A DNA stretch of 64,000 bases from Ailurus styani (taxonomy: Eukaryota; Chordata; Mammalia; Carnivora; Ailuridae). Positions 1 through 11,299 of the stretch are shown here, piece by piece. Within the stretch, counting starts at the first letter, position 1; every line of letters starts with the position of its first letter. Both the position numbers and the translations under genes were made by a program. The stretch is from the NCBI GenBank assembly GCA_002007465.1, contig LNAC01000272.1:1452527-1516526 (forward strand), given 5' to 3'. The notes under the pieces are model-generated. The model did not search any database. It saw only the letters and a list, made by a program, of their open reading frames with translations, and was not told where the DNA came from.

Positions 1-189
1 GGGAGGTGGGGGGACAGGTCATCGCTGGCAAGTTGCGAGGAATAACGGCAGGTGGAAGAGTGAGGTGGCCACAGGGATAGAGACTGGGGAAAATAAACAT
101 CTGTTTGCAAGCAAAAATGTGCAGAACTGGGTGATGAGTTGGCCAGGGGTTCTCGGTGGGGGGTGTGATATTTCCCTGGTTTCTGGTGT

Positions 190-320
190 GACAACGAGGT
201 AGATGGCAACTCCACCACTTACTCACAGCGGAATAATCGACCTTCTCAGTTCCTTAGGTTCTTTATTTGTAAAGTACAGCTGATGGAGTACCAACCCTTT
301 GAATTCCAGTGCAAAGTAAG
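190..320 (+). mobile_element. MIR SINE fragment, diverged
   Basis: The order of short blocks follows the MIR core and 3' half: a 'cca.cttactcac' block, then 'cttctcagttcctta', then 'ttatttgtaaagta'. It is old and well diverged, as expected for a mammal-wide repeat. No coding potential. Confidence 0.45.
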
Positions 321-2540
321 AGATTGACAGACATTATTACATCTTTTATAATATGTGTAGCACGGCGCCGAGGGCATGGGAAACAGGGCCTGTATTTGCT
401 CTCATTCTGTTATCTTTTATATTTGCGGAGAGGACGAATGTTTGAAGGGGAGATGACGTGTCCAGTTTGGGACGTACTGAGTATGAATGATCTTGGAGAT
501 ACGCAAGTGGAGATTTAAAACATTACCATCATACAGGCTCTTCCGAGCCCTGAGGGGAGCTCTGACAGTTTGGACGGTAGTGGAGCCACGGGCACTGATG
601 TGACTGACTGCTCAGGGAGGGACACAGGGTCATAGGTGGAGAACCCAGCATTGAGTCCTGGGGGGATGAGGAATGAGATGCAGAGGCATGGAGGTCTGTC
701 CAGTGGGATGGAAGGCACAGCCATACGGACAGTCTCTGAAGGCACAGTGGCCTCGTGGAAACCAAGAGATGCAGGTGACGAGTGTCACCCATCCTGAAGG
801 CTGCTGCGGGGCCTTTTAGAGGAGGACCCAGTATCAGCGGGGTTTGTGGATGTCACTGTTGGAATGATGGGCCCCCAAACCAGTGTAGGGGCTTTGAGAG
901 TGGAGGGGAGCTGAGGAAATGCTGTGAAAGAGGGGAGAGCTACCTCATTCGATCCCTCCCTGAGTGGTGGAAGAAATGCATGGTCGCTGGGGCAGCCCTT
1001 CCCAGTGACTTGTAAAATCACAGCATGCTCTTGTGACTTGTAAGTGACCTTGTCTTGTTGTCTGGTGAGTAGTTGACTTTTCCCGGCCTCAGAGTATAAG
1101 AAATCTATAATAACAGTAACCAAAGAGAGCCAAGTGGGTCTGGACCCACATGGGTTTGCTGGAAGCCCGCTGCTTCCTGACAAATGCAGGAGATTCGTGC
1201 ACACACTGACCTTTTTACCCAACACAGTCCACCTACCAGGCCATTCCTAATGTTGATTGTGGGCACCCCAGAGTCGAGAAGGAACATTTTTCTTAAGGAT
1301 GCATGGCTCAAACAGTGCTGCTTAACCAACATTTGCCTGGATCTTGTGTTGTCAGAACTGTAGAATCCTGGGGTCGAGTTTCCATGAAGCTGGTGTGTTT
1401 CATATGTATACCTCAGTATAACCAGGACTCTCTGTATAGTATTGATTAAAAGAATTAAAAGTCCCTCAGAATAATAACATTGAAAAATCACTGCCAGTTT
1501 TGAATCAGTCTCTTGAGAAATCTCCGAGGGCAGGATGGGAGGCAGGAGAGGGGCATGGATCATGCCCAGCAACGCATCTTAAAACTTCTCTCTACGCAGC
1601 TCCCTCTCTGAGTATCCCCCACATGCTCCGCAACTGCTCCCATGAGCCAAGGCTCAGCCTCATATTCTCCTTGATGTAGCATCTCTTGCTCCCCTTCCTT
1701 TCAATTCCCTGCATATACCCCGTTCTGTGTAGATATGCTCTCTTCTCATGACCCCCCCAGCTGCCAGAGACTCCTCTTATCATCCACTTGAATTGCTCTT
1801 CCGTCAATAATCAACACTTCTCACTTCACTCCCTATGTTCTAATACATGAAAGCTTCATCTTTGGTTATTTCTGCAAAGATCTATAAGGTGAGTTCTTGT
1901 GTGTGGAGACCTTCAACTGATTGTGTCAAAGAGTAGAACCCCTATGCTACCCTCAGGAGCCCTGGGGATATATATGGCAGCCTCTCATTTGTAGGGAAGA
2001 ATACTTGGGGCGAAGAAGGAATAAAAGAACAAAGATTTTATTCATGCATTGATGCTCCCACGTGTGGGTCTGGAGCAAAAGCTGGATTTCGGCTCATGGG
2101 GCTTGATGGATTATTTACGAGGTTGCTGTAGGGATTGCAGAGAAAGAGGAAGGGGATCTCAGGACTGGGCCTAACTGGTACCAGCAGCTTGGAATTCTGC
2201 AGGAACGATGGTGACTTTGGCCCTACAGTGAACGTGGGCTTCGTTACAGTGCATGTGGCAGGCTTTGCTTCCATTCACCAAAGGGTCTCCAGCTGTAGAC
2301 TGAGTCTATGGGAGGGGGCTATGGTCTGTCCTCCAAGTAGCTGGGCTTGCTGGGACAGCTCTGAGGCTCTTTGCCCCTTTCTGCCTCTGGCGGGAGGCTC
2401 TAGAGACACATCTGGATGGAGGCCATTCATGAAAGCACATTTTTCCCCCCTCTCCGTGACTAATCAGGGATGTAACTCCCCTGGTCTCCCTCTTCTTTCC
2501 AGGAAAGGCCTGGCTTGGACTGGATCAGATGATTTGACCA
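321..2540. other. Unique sequence, no gene recognised
   Basis: Open frames of 146 and 155 codons lie on the minus strand (785-1225, 1105-1572) and overlap each other in different frames. Their translations match no family I know and lack a domain signature. No young repeat is visible. I see no splice-bounded frame worth calling an exon. Confidence 0.5.
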
Positions 2541-2544
2541 CACT

Positions 2545-2735
2545 TATAATGTACCAAGCTACCACCTTATTCAATTCATAGTAACAAGCCTGCCAGGCAG
2601 GTACTGCTATGCCCCACAATTTCCAGGTGGGAAAAACTAAAGCACAGAGAGGCTAAGCAGTCAGCCTGAGATTACTCAGCTGGCCAAGGACAGAGCCAGC
2701 TTCTGGACCTCTCTTAACATGCAGATGCTCTTTCC
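2545..2735 (-). mobile_element. MIR SINE, antisense
   Basis: Reads as the reverse complement of MIR: an 'aggtactgctatgcccca' block, a degenerate 'gtgggaaaaactaaagcacagagaggctaag' stretch (core), then 'gccaaggacagagccag'. Order and spacing agree over about 190 bases. Confidence 0.75.
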
Positions 2736-2759
2736 CATGACCCTCCATCACCTCACAGA

Positions 2760-3185
2760 AGACAGCTTTGCCCATCATCAGATTAGGCCTCGATGAGCAA
2801 GGTGATCACAGGACCAGTCTCACGGGAATAAGTGGGGATCGGGCGTGTCATCCATGGAAAGCACTTTGCACACTCCTCGGGACACATTCATTTGCTATGT
2901 ATCTACTGTTACTATTACTGATCTAACAACCAGGGCCCCATAGGGGCAGGTTGACTTGCTCCAAGTCCCAGGAATAGTGGCCTGGGGTAAAAAGCCATTT
3001 CCCTGAACTGGCTTCATGGACACTATGCCATCGTTTCCCCTGAATGAAGACAAGTCATTGAGCAAAACGCCACCCAGTTTCCGAGCCCGCGTCTCCAGTT
3101 GCAAGAATGAATTGCGGCGGGTCCAGGCTATTCTCGCGGTCGCCAACGGCAAACCCACAGTTTGGTCTGTCAGTGCAAAGAGCTA
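2760..3185. other. Unique sequence
   Basis: No repeat or gene recognised. The part near 3060-3150 has several CpGs (gcccgcgtctc, ttgcggcgggtcc, ttctcgcggtcgcc) but is too short for a CpG island. Confidence 0.4.
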
Positions 3186-3189
3186 GCAG

Positions 3190-3515
3190 AGCACAGGCAC
3201 GCCTGCATTCTTTTTAATATGTAAAGAATTTGCTGGGACTTCATGCCGCCAGAATGTCAGAGAGTTAATGGCAGATGTGGCTGTGGAAACGTTCTGTATT
3301 TTTAGACAACCTTTAATTAAAACACTTTGTACGTCTCAGGGACCAAATCATATGCTGCCACTTGAAGGCTGTCAGAAGGGGAAAAAGTATACAAAGCTTC
3401 TAAAAGCAGCTTTGCTTATTTTTATCTGTGATGGAGTTAGGGAGCCTTTGCAGGGACAAAGCTATCTCTTTCCACAAAATTATATTAATTTAATACAGAG
3501 GACCGAGAGGTAAGC
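3190..3515. promoter_or_regulatory. Candidate conserved non-coding element
   Basis: AT-rich unique block without recognisable repeat. It contains homeodomain-like cores (tttaattaaaac near 3312, attatattaatttaat near 3479) and a 'ttatctgtgatgg' GATA-like site. This mix is typical of conserved developmental enhancers, but conservation cannot be tested here. The 81-codon frame across it (3268-3513) matches no known protein. Confidence 0.25.
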
Positions 3516-3820
3516 CTTTGACACATTGGGTTTGATTTGCTACAGTCGGTGGAGCCTTGGGGTCAGTCTGAGGGCAGTGAACTTAGCTTTGGGCCTGCCC
3601 TCCACTGCCCTCCCCCCACCAGAATGCTCATGACCTGTAAGACCTTTCCAATAAGTTGATACAATTGCTGCGTGGCTTTGAGCGCCCAGACGTAAGGTGA
3701 TTTGCAAGCCTGCATGAAGGCAGAAGCACACATTGCAGAAATTGCAAGCGACCTTAAATTCATCTAAAGGAGTGGGGGCTCAGACATGGCAAAATGTTTG
3801 CAAGCAAGGGTGTTAGAATG

Positions 3821-4045
3821 TAAACATCATGGGTTTTTTTTTTTTAAGATTTTATTTATTTAGTTGACAGAGAGAGAGAGATCACAAGTAGGCAGAGAGG
3901 CAGGCAGAGAGAGAGGAGGAAGCAGGCTCCCTGCCGAGCAGAGGGCCTGATGCAGGGCTCGATCCCAGGACCCCTGAGATCATGACCTGAGCCGAAGGCA
4001 GAGGATTTAACCCACTGAACCACCTAGGTGTCCCTAAACATCATG
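3821..4045 (-). mobile_element. Young CAN-type SINE with target duplication
   Basis: The element occupies 3832-4034 in antisense. It has a T-run, the AAGATTTTATTTATTT tail complement, a GA-rich middle with 'atcacaagtaggcagagag', 'gaagcaggctccctgc', 'atcatgacctgagccgaagg', and the head complement 'ccactgaaccacctaggtgtccc'. An 11-bp target duplication TAAACATCATG flanks it exactly (3821-3831 and 4035-4045). The perfect duplication marks it as recent. Confidence 0.95.
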
Positions 4046-6995
4046 TTTTTATGGCCAAGTACTGCGCACCATGAAATTCTCTGCCGTTGCTCGGTTCCTG
4101 AGCCGCCACCCGTTCAGCGGTGGTTGGACAATACACGCTCTTTGATCCTTCTTCCTTTGGGAGGTGGGTTCCTAGTTTCCCTCCCTCCGAGTGTGGACTG
4201 CATGTGGCGACTCCTCATGAAGAGCTCAAGGAGGAGGTGATGGTCTCTATTCCTAAGACCAGGTCATAAAAGGCGGTAGGACTTCCTTCTTGCTTTGCCT
4301 TTGGGATCTCTCCTGGCCGGAGTCGGCTGCCCTGTCCCCTAGACACGCAGGGTGCCCTCGGAGAGGCCCACGTGGCACGGAGTAGAGGTGCCCCATGGAC
4401 AGCTCCTGAGTGAGGGTGGGAATCCAGTCAAACCCTCAGGTAATGAAATCCCTGCAGCCCCGAGAAAACCCCTGAGCTCAGGACCAGATTCCTGGCCCAC
4501 AGAACGTGCCACACGATAAAGGTTGCTGTTCGCGGTCACTGAGTTCCAGGGCCTTTTTCCACACAGTGCTAGGCGGCCAGTGTGCATCCCTAACCTCCAG
4601 CCCTCCCCCAGCCACTGGGACGTGGCTCTCACCCCACACCCCTGCACCTTCTCCTTCATCATCTCCCTGCAAGCACCACACGTCCCTGACCTCACCCACG
4701 TTCTAGAACATGAAGCTGGGGCTAGCGGGCCTTTGGGAGTGTGGGGGTCTTCATTCGCACAGATTTGGGCAATAATAACTTTTCTGATAAACCGCAAGTT
4801 TGAGATTTGAACCCTCCCCGGTGCGTCAAGCCTCCTGCTCTTCTCTTGGTGTTGGCAGGTTAAGCAGGATGGGCTCAGCACGTCATAGGAGCGTGAAGAA
4901 TTTTAGTCCTTCCCTCTTGGTCACATTTTTCTGGTGCCTACAGCTCTCCTGGGCAGCGTGTCCTGCTCTAATGGTACCGAGTGGCCATTCCTCACCCTGA
5001 GCTACAAAGTGAGCAGCCTTCCCCAGGGGCCCCAGGAATGTCCCGCTGATGTGAATGCCAGAATCCTAAAATATTTGCTGTCTTCTTCCCCAGTGCTGAG
5101 GATGAACGGCAGCCCTCTCACTATGACTGTTTCCCACCATCACATCCATCCCCCCGAAACGGTGTGGCCCAGGGTATCGAATGCCCACCCAGAGAGGAGG
5201 GCTTTTCCATGGCTCACAATACTCCACCGGGCATAGGCTCCTTGGGGAAGTTTTGTCCCCAAGACGAACTATGGTCACACTCGATAAGAAGAGACCATAT
5301 TTAAAAAGAGCACATGAAGAGAATTGGGAATTCTTTGACAAGCTGCTAATACTACTAAAGTCAAGTAGCAAAGGATTGCAGACTCTTTTAATTTTTTTTG
5401 TAAAGTATTCACATCAGGAAAAACAGAGGCAGCTGAATGGAACCAGGTATGGGGCGTGAAGCAAACTCAATTTATAGCTGATTTCCTTATAGGAATGAAT
5501 GACAGGGTAAGAGGCATTTATTGGTTTAGAGCCATCATTCCTGGCATTTAATAGAGGCAGGTAGAATTTTAAAAAATGAACCGCTTGATCTGCCGTGAAG
5601 GAGGGGTGTCAGAAGTAAGAGTCTGAAATACAGGAGTAAAGAAATACCTTGAGAAAAATAGAGTGAAAGGCTCTGAAGGCTTTGTTTTGATTTGTGAATT
5701 TAGTTTATTGAATTTGGCTTCAACAACTAAGGTCTCTTTGTCAATTTCAACTTAGTTCTCAAGGTAGAGCAGAGTTCATTGCCTTTGCTAATTCAGGGAG
5801 CACTGTAAGCCACGACAACGAGGCCCGTTCCTGCCACATGAAGAGGATTCTGAAATTCCTCAAGCTTCAGGGGAACTGAGCTGATCCTGCACTGTACTCT
5901 CCAGGGGAGGCTTGGACAACCACAAGCACGGGGAGGATTCTGGGTCCGTGACTGTCAGTGTCGGGGGTGGGGGGCGAGCATCCCGAGGGAGAGGGCTGGA
6001 TATCCCTCAGTATGGGAGTTCATATTGGAGTTCAAGACATGGTTATGGGACCACCGTCCTCATGCCAACCGAGAAATCAGGCAGCCCCCAAATATACGAA
6101 GCACAGATGCCTGGCCCTGCCCCTGGATGGCATGATGGGGAATGTCCGGGGTGGGACCCAGAATTTCAGTGCTGGTACAGCCCCACGGATACCAGACTGG
6201 AAGGGGCAGCAGGGGAGCCGGCTCAGAGACGGGGCATGGGGGGAGAGGTTTCTAAAACCAGGCACCCCTTACTGGTGCCTGACGGACTTGGAGCTGTGAG
6301 CACGTGGGGTGGGAGAAAGGGAAGGATTCACCTCCTCGTCAAGGACTCACTTTCTAGATTGAGGAGGGGACCTAGACATTGGTTCTTTTTGCTCTAAACC
6401 AGCAGGTACCCAAAGAAAACACAGACTCACAATGTGGGCTGTGGATCTGGGAGAAGCTCACCGCCACCTCCCTTCTTTCCTGACCCTGGTGGGGAAGAAA
6501 GGAGGATCCTGGTGGCGTTTCCCCAGCTCAGGGGAACCCCCAGGAAACTGGCTCCATCTCACCGAGACAGGGAAGAGGTGATACTTTTGTCACTGGATCT
6601 TGGTGGGTGTTGGAGAAGTAGCTGTCAGTGAGTGAGCCACTGGGCCCCCCGTTTTACAGAATAAATGGGTGCGGTCCTCACTCTCTTGAGAAGAGCCAGG
6701 TACCATGGGGCTGGGTTGCCATGGAACAAGTGAGCACCTGTTCTTTATGAATATATAACTAAAGCCATTTTACAGTTTGTGTATTTGTATTTCAAATAAA
6801 GCTTTGAGGACTACATTCAAAGTAATGGATTGTAGTCATCCAGTTTTATGTTGACGACCTATGGATATCAATGACTAAAAGGAGCAGTCTGTTGTCTGGC
6901 GAGAAAGGAAGGTTCTTACAGGTGGGGCTCACCTGGAGGACACGAGGGCCCGGGCAAGGGGCATCCTTTGGGGATGTCTTCTCAAGACCCAGGGT
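4046..6995. other. Unique sequence, GC-moderate, no gene recognised
   Basis: The longest frames (4339-4881 minus, 180 codons; 5912-6397 plus, 161 codons) lie in GC-rich stretches. Overlapping frames on both strands are of similar length, which points to chance openness. Translations are proline, serine and glycine rich with no domain signature. An AT-rich patch at 5380-5760 and a lone AATAAA at about 6796 were seen but have no gene context. Confidence 0.45.
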
Positions 6996-6999
6996 GATC

Positions 7000-7440
7000 T
7001 TGTGGAAGAAAGAGCATATGCAAGAGATGGAGCTAGGCAGCCCTGTGGGCACAGTGAGGCAGACAGTGGACCTTTGGTAATTTGGCTGGAGTTTAGGATG
7101 TGGTAAGAAGGAGTAGGAAAGAAGGGAACACAGGAAAGCTACTGTGAGCTTGTGAAGCATTTGAGGATGAGGCAAGGGAGTCTGGATGTCACTCTGGAGG
7201 CGTTCGGAACAGGGGAGGGGAGTAAGTCTAGCTCTAGCGTAGTAACTGGGGCAGGGAAGCTGGAGGCGGGCGGCCATGGGCATCCCACCTGTGTGGGGTG
7301 TAAGAATGAGGTATCACCGAGGCAGGGACTGTTCCTTTAGGGGGAAAAGTGAGTCAAAGAAATCTCCCAAGTTACTGGCCTGGGTGACTGCAAGTTGGAT
7401 GTGTATCATGCACAGACACAAAGAACACTGAAGAAAAGCC
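7000..7440 (-). mobile_element. L2 LINE fragment, antisense
   Basis: The purine-rich text follows the reverse complement of the L2 (CR1-clade) ORF2 3' half. The clearest landmark is the block near 7362-7395, 'atctcccaagttactggcctgggtgactgcaa' in two pieces, which corresponds to a standard L2 antisense segment. Frames in it are heavily broken. Confidence 0.55.
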
Positions 7441-7634
7441 GAGTTGGGGGTAGAGGAGGGTTCTGCTTGGGATGTGGTGAGTCTGAGACGCTGGGTGATG
7501 ATGCTAGGAGAGCCAAGGGCAAGTCAGGACCAAGGAAAGGGAGGCAGGGGGCATTTGCATCAAGCGAGAGAGGAAGGCTGGTGATTAGCTGGCTCCCCGA
7601 AGGCAGCCGCAGCAGTGAGTTCCCATCAGCAGCA

Positions 7635-7800
7635 ATCTGAGGCTCCGAGGCACCGCGCCAGGCCCTGTGCCTCATCTCAGTCCCCGAAACAGTTCTGAGA
7701 CAGACCTGATTGTCCTCGTTCCAGAGAGAAGCAAACAGAGGCTCGGGGCTGGTCAGCAGGCAGCAGCTCTGACACCAAAGCTCAGGTCCCCATGACCCCA
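7635..7800 (-). mobile_element. MIR SINE, antisense
   Basis: Contains 'gcgccaggccctgtgcc', 'gtcctcgttccagagagaagcaaacagaggctcgg' in two blocks, then 'ggtcagcaggcagcagctctgac'. This is the reverse-complement MIR order from 3' end to core. Confidence 0.55.
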
Positions 7801-8111
7801 AGAAACCTCATTTCCCAAGTCCAGCATTCCCCAAACCAGAAATCATTTTAAAACGAAAAAATAGGAAGATCGAAAGCCCAGAACAGAGGACAGTCTTTTG
7901 AATGGAGTATATTCAGCTGTATCATTCCCTTATTTACATTTTGGAAATTCGTCAGGAACACGGGTAAGTCAAGGGCCTGTCGGTCGGGAAAGGACTAAGG
8001 TGGGCAAAAGACCATAAAGTCTGGTCTGTTCTGATGGCCCTGAGTAGGTTAAGGGGAGGTGACGCACAGGAGAGGTGATTACCATAGAAACAGAATTCTG
8101 TGTTATTGGAG

Positions 8112-8562
8112 TGCTAGGCAGAATAATGCCCCCCGCCCCCCAGAGATGCCTGTGTTCTAATCCCCAGAGTCTGTGATGAGATGGGTTAAGCGGCAAAGGG
8201 GAATTAAGGTTAGAAGGAAGGGGACTTTAATGGAGTCAGATGACCTTATGACAGGGAGATCATCCTGGATTATCAGCATGGGCCCAAAGTCATCACAAGA
8301 GTCCACAGAAAGGGGAAAGGAAAGGCGGAGAGAGAACCCAAGGAATGGCTGTGTGAGAAGGGACCAGCCTGACGTTGCTGGAAGAAGGAGGAAGAGTCAG
8401 GACTGTAGGGAGACCTTCCAGAAGCCAGAGAGGGAAGGAAAAGAAGGGACTCACCTCTGCCACCTGGTCGACTGTAGCCTGATGAGGCCCATTTTGGAAT
8501 TGCAACCAAAGGCCTGTGGGAAGGAACCACGCAAGCGACATCGTCCGGCACTTTGGTTGTAT
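8112..8562 (+). mobile_element. MLT/MaLR-like solitary LTR
   Basis: Landmarks in order: 'gctaggcagaataatgcccccc', 'ttctaatccccagagtctgtga', 'ggcaaaggggaattaaggtt', 'gggagatcatcctggattatc', 'gggcccaaagtcatcacaagagtcc', and a 3' part with 'gcctgatgaggcccattttgga'. This matches an ancient mammalian ERVL/MaLR-type LTR in layout; the exact subfamily is uncertain. It is a lone LTR with no internal region and no coding capacity. Confidence 0.6.
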
Positions 8563-8642
8563 AAGTGAGGACACGGGGGCCCAGGGCAGCGGCGGTGCCC
8601 CGTGGGGACACACTGGAAGGAACGAGCCTCACTGAGGGAGCA

Positions 8643-8684
8643 TGTGCTCACCTGTGCTCACCTGTGCTCACCTGTGCTCACCTG
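8643..8684. repeat. Four-unit 10-bp tandem repeat carrying E-boxes
   Basis: The unit TGTGCTCACC is repeated four times without mismatch. Each junction makes a CACCTG E-box, giving four at 8649, 8659, 8669 and 8679. Spacing is exactly 10 bp, close to one helical turn. Confidence 0.95.
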
Positions 8685-9008
8685 CACGGTGCCTGCAGAG
8701 CGAGGCTAGGTGTCCCAGTCTTCACCACAGCTCATCTCCTACACTGGCGGGTCTGAATCGCAGAACTTGTGTAGGGAACGGCGGGCAGGTGCCAAGGCTC
8801 TTCCTGGGCCCCTCTGTTTTCTCATCTTTCTGAAGTGTCCTGGTCCTCATTCACCCCCACACCCCTTCCACCTCTCCCCCCTTCCCATGGGCCATGTGTC
8901 CTGCTTCCGAATGGCGTGTCCTTATACCTGAGCTCAAGACTCAGCTTTTGAGCTTTTTACCTGCAATAGCTCCAATTTTCTTTCACTTACAAAGTCCTTA
9001 CTAGCGTG

Positions 9009-9009
9009 T

Positions 9010-9100
<91 letters not shown>
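9009..9100. repeat. CT then TA dinucleotide microsatellite
   Basis: A (CT)n run from about 9009 to 9053 with one TTT interruption is followed by (TA)n from about 9055 to 9100 with one CATA interruption. Confidence 0.97.
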
Positions 9101-9151
9101 TTTTTAATAAATGTAGCTATTTAGTTTCTGGTACACTACTTCTAGATTTGT

Positions 9152-9300
9152 NNNNNNNNNNNNNNNNNNNNNNNNNNNNNNNNNNNNNNNNNNNNNNNNN
9201 NNNNNNNNNNNNNNNNNNNNNNNNNNNNNNNNNNNNNNNNNNNNNNNNNNNNNNNNNNNNNNNNNNNNNNNNNNNNNNNNNNNNNNNNNNNNNNNNNNNN
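9152..9300. other. Assembly gap (149 N) with duplicated flanks
   Basis: The sequence before the gap (9098-9151) recurs after it (9326-9378): TATA-run, then 'ttaataaatgtagctattt', then 'ggtacactacttctagat', with single-base differences. The two contig ends therefore probably overlap and the gap is not true missing sequence. Confidence 0.95.

Positions 9301-9329
<29 letters not shown>
9301..9329. repeat. TA dinucleotide run
   Basis: A pure (TA)n run directly after the gap. Probably the same locus as the TA run before the gap, seen in a second contig. Confidence 0.95.
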
Positions 9330-9332
<3 letters not shown>

Positions 9333-9379
9333 AATAAATGTAGCTATTTAGTTTCGGGTACACTACTTCTAGATCTGTG

Positions 9380-10790
9380 TGGGCCCAAAATTTTGAGGAG
9401 GTGGGGATGTTATCCTCTCTCTCAGCCAGTGCTCTGCCAAATACTTGGCCTGAGTGGGCTCGGGAGAGTTGTAGCCCCTTTGGGGACCCCAAACCTTTAA
9501 GACCGTCTGAGCAGGGGACCCACTTCCTGAGCTGTCGGGGGGTGGGGGTGGGGGGCTGTCTGCCCTGGCTCCTCCCCCCAGGGCTCCCGTCCTATGGCAA
9601 ACAGCTCCGTGGCTGTTTAGGGCACCCTATGGACAGAAGGGGCTGCTTAAGCCCCCACAGAACCCTGATTTCTAAGGCCTCTTCAAGTTCGGAAATGCCT
9701 CACTTGATTTGACCGCAATCCTGCTATTTGCCAAACCCCTGCCTTCTTGTAAGAGAGGGTGACTCTGTATGATCACGTCCAGTTGAGGAAGGGATTTTAA
9801 ACGTTCCGAGGCCATGGACGCAGGCCCTGGCTCCTCCGTGGTCAGACTCACTCCTGAGAATTGTTCCAACTGTCATGTTGTGAAAAGTCAGTGCTTCCTC
9901 GTGTTTTCACCATCGCCAGATGCCAAGCAATAAAATTCTCTCCAACAATGCCCTAACACCTGCGGTCCCCCAAAAGCCCAAGTAACTTTATTTTAAAAAA
10001 GAAGAAGAAGAAGAGCAAAAGGAAGTGAAGAAATTTAATCAGAAGTCAGAGGAATGAGGAATTTTCAGTATATATGATTTTAATAGCAAATGTGATGTGT
10101 TTGAATATCTGTTTTAAAGGTGTTGAGCCAAAACCCTAAAGAGTTTTCCATTCACTTGCTTTCTTAAAAAAAAAAAAAAGTCATTGTGTTTGTATCAATA
10201 GTACATGGTTTTCATTGGAATTGCGTTTCATTCTAAAGATGCTGTCTTTCATCCACCAGTCATTTCGTCTTTGGCACCGTGTCCCTGAGCTTCTTGGACG
10301 CATGGGCTCTTCCAGCTGGCTTTGGTGATGCAGATCTGGGCTACGATTCCGTGTGGTGGCTAACGTAGGTTGAGTGCCCCTCGGGCATAGATTTCCTTCC
10401 CTCCCTTCTCTGCTGGCACCAAAGCTGCCCTCCTCGCATGGCTGGGCTGGGGACCGCGAGCCCGGTGACCTTCCCCCGCCCCCAGACCCCACGGCTGGAC
10501 TTTCTCATCCTCGTGGCACAATGTGGTGTGGAAGGGCTCCAGCAGACTCCTTCTCTCTGGTGGCCCTTGGCTGTCACTTCTGTCCCTTGGCCTTTGACCC
10601 AGAAGGCCCTGAAATAAATAGTTCTGTTTCCCCACAAGGGCCGGTGGCCAGTGGGTCTGGATCCCCTCATGGGATCCTGGTCGTCTTCTCAGTTTTGGCC
10701 TGTTAATTATTGGGTGAAGGAGCACCTAAAGCTTCATGGGAGAAGTGCTTGCAGGGTATAATTTGAAACGGAAAGAAGAAAGGGTATTTG
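9380..10790. other. Unique sequence with short simple repeats
   Basis: Holds a three-run G tract at 9537-9554 (runs of 6, 5 and 6 G separated by single T), a (GAA)n patch at 10001-10015 and an A13 run near 10166. Frames around 10181-10725 overlap on both strands and translate to low-complexity Gly/Pro/Arg text. No gene recognised. Confidence 0.5.
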
Positions 10791-10794
10791 ACAT

Positions 10795-11180
10795 AATAAT
10801 GGCTATTGCGTGTTGAATCGTTTCTCCCCAGAATATACTGCAGTCCTAACCCACAGAGCCGGTGAATAGGACCTGATTCGGAAAGAGGGTCTTTGCAGAT
10901 TGTCAGGTGACAATGACAAGTCAAGGTCATGAGGGGTGGGCCCTCATCCAGTATGACCTTGCCCTTATCACAGGGGATGCAGAGAGACGCACGCATAGGG
11001 GAAGAGCTCACAGAGACACAGCATGCTGTCTCCAAGTCAGGAAAAAGCTGAGGCAGCCATAGGTGAGGACAGAGGAACCAGACTCCCCCATTCCATTCCT
11101 GCCGACCCCTTGACTTTGGACTTGCAGCTCTAGAAACGAGGTTCATGGCACTCTGTCGTGGCAGCCCCAGGACCCTAATA
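10795..11180 (+). mobile_element. MLT1-type LTR (ERVL-MaLR), solitary
   Basis: Landmarks in order: 'gttgaatcgtttctcccc', 'gcagtcctaaccca', 'aaagagggtctttgcaga', 'gtcaaggtcatgagggg', 'gggccctcatccagtatgacc', then 'ccttgactttggacttgcag' and a terminal 'ggcagccccaggaccctaa'. This is the classic MLT1-like order. The 180-codon minus-strand frame here is a shadow of the LTR. Confidence 0.75.
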
Positions 11181-11299
11181 CAGTCTCTATATTGAGGTCC
11201 AAAGGAGAAGTAGGAACATTCTAGGCAAACAAGGAGGAAAAACACCTGGTCAAGGGAAACATCTCAGGCCCTGTTGCAGAAATGGGCCCCAGCGGGCAG

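Noticed and set aside
785..1572. Two overlapping 146- and 155-codon minus frames
   Set aside because: They overlap in different phases, have no recognised motif, and sit in ordinary unique sequence.
4339..4881. 180-codon minus-strand frame
   Set aside because: Frames on the opposite strand cover the same region, the product is unrecognisable, and no promoter or splice context was found.
6781..6800. AATAAA as a poly(A) signal
   Set aside because: No upstream exon or transcript structure; the hexamer is common by chance in AT-rich DNA.
8456..8469. Second CTCF-like motif (reverse)
   Set aside because: One key G of the core is replaced and it lies in an LTR; too weak to list.
9537..9554. G-quadruplex in the 6-5-6 G tract
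   Set aside because: Only three G runs; four tracts of three cannot be formed with a loop of at least one base.
10703..11245. 180-codon minus-strand frame
   Set aside because: Lies on an MLT1-type LTR; it is a chance frame of repeat DNA.
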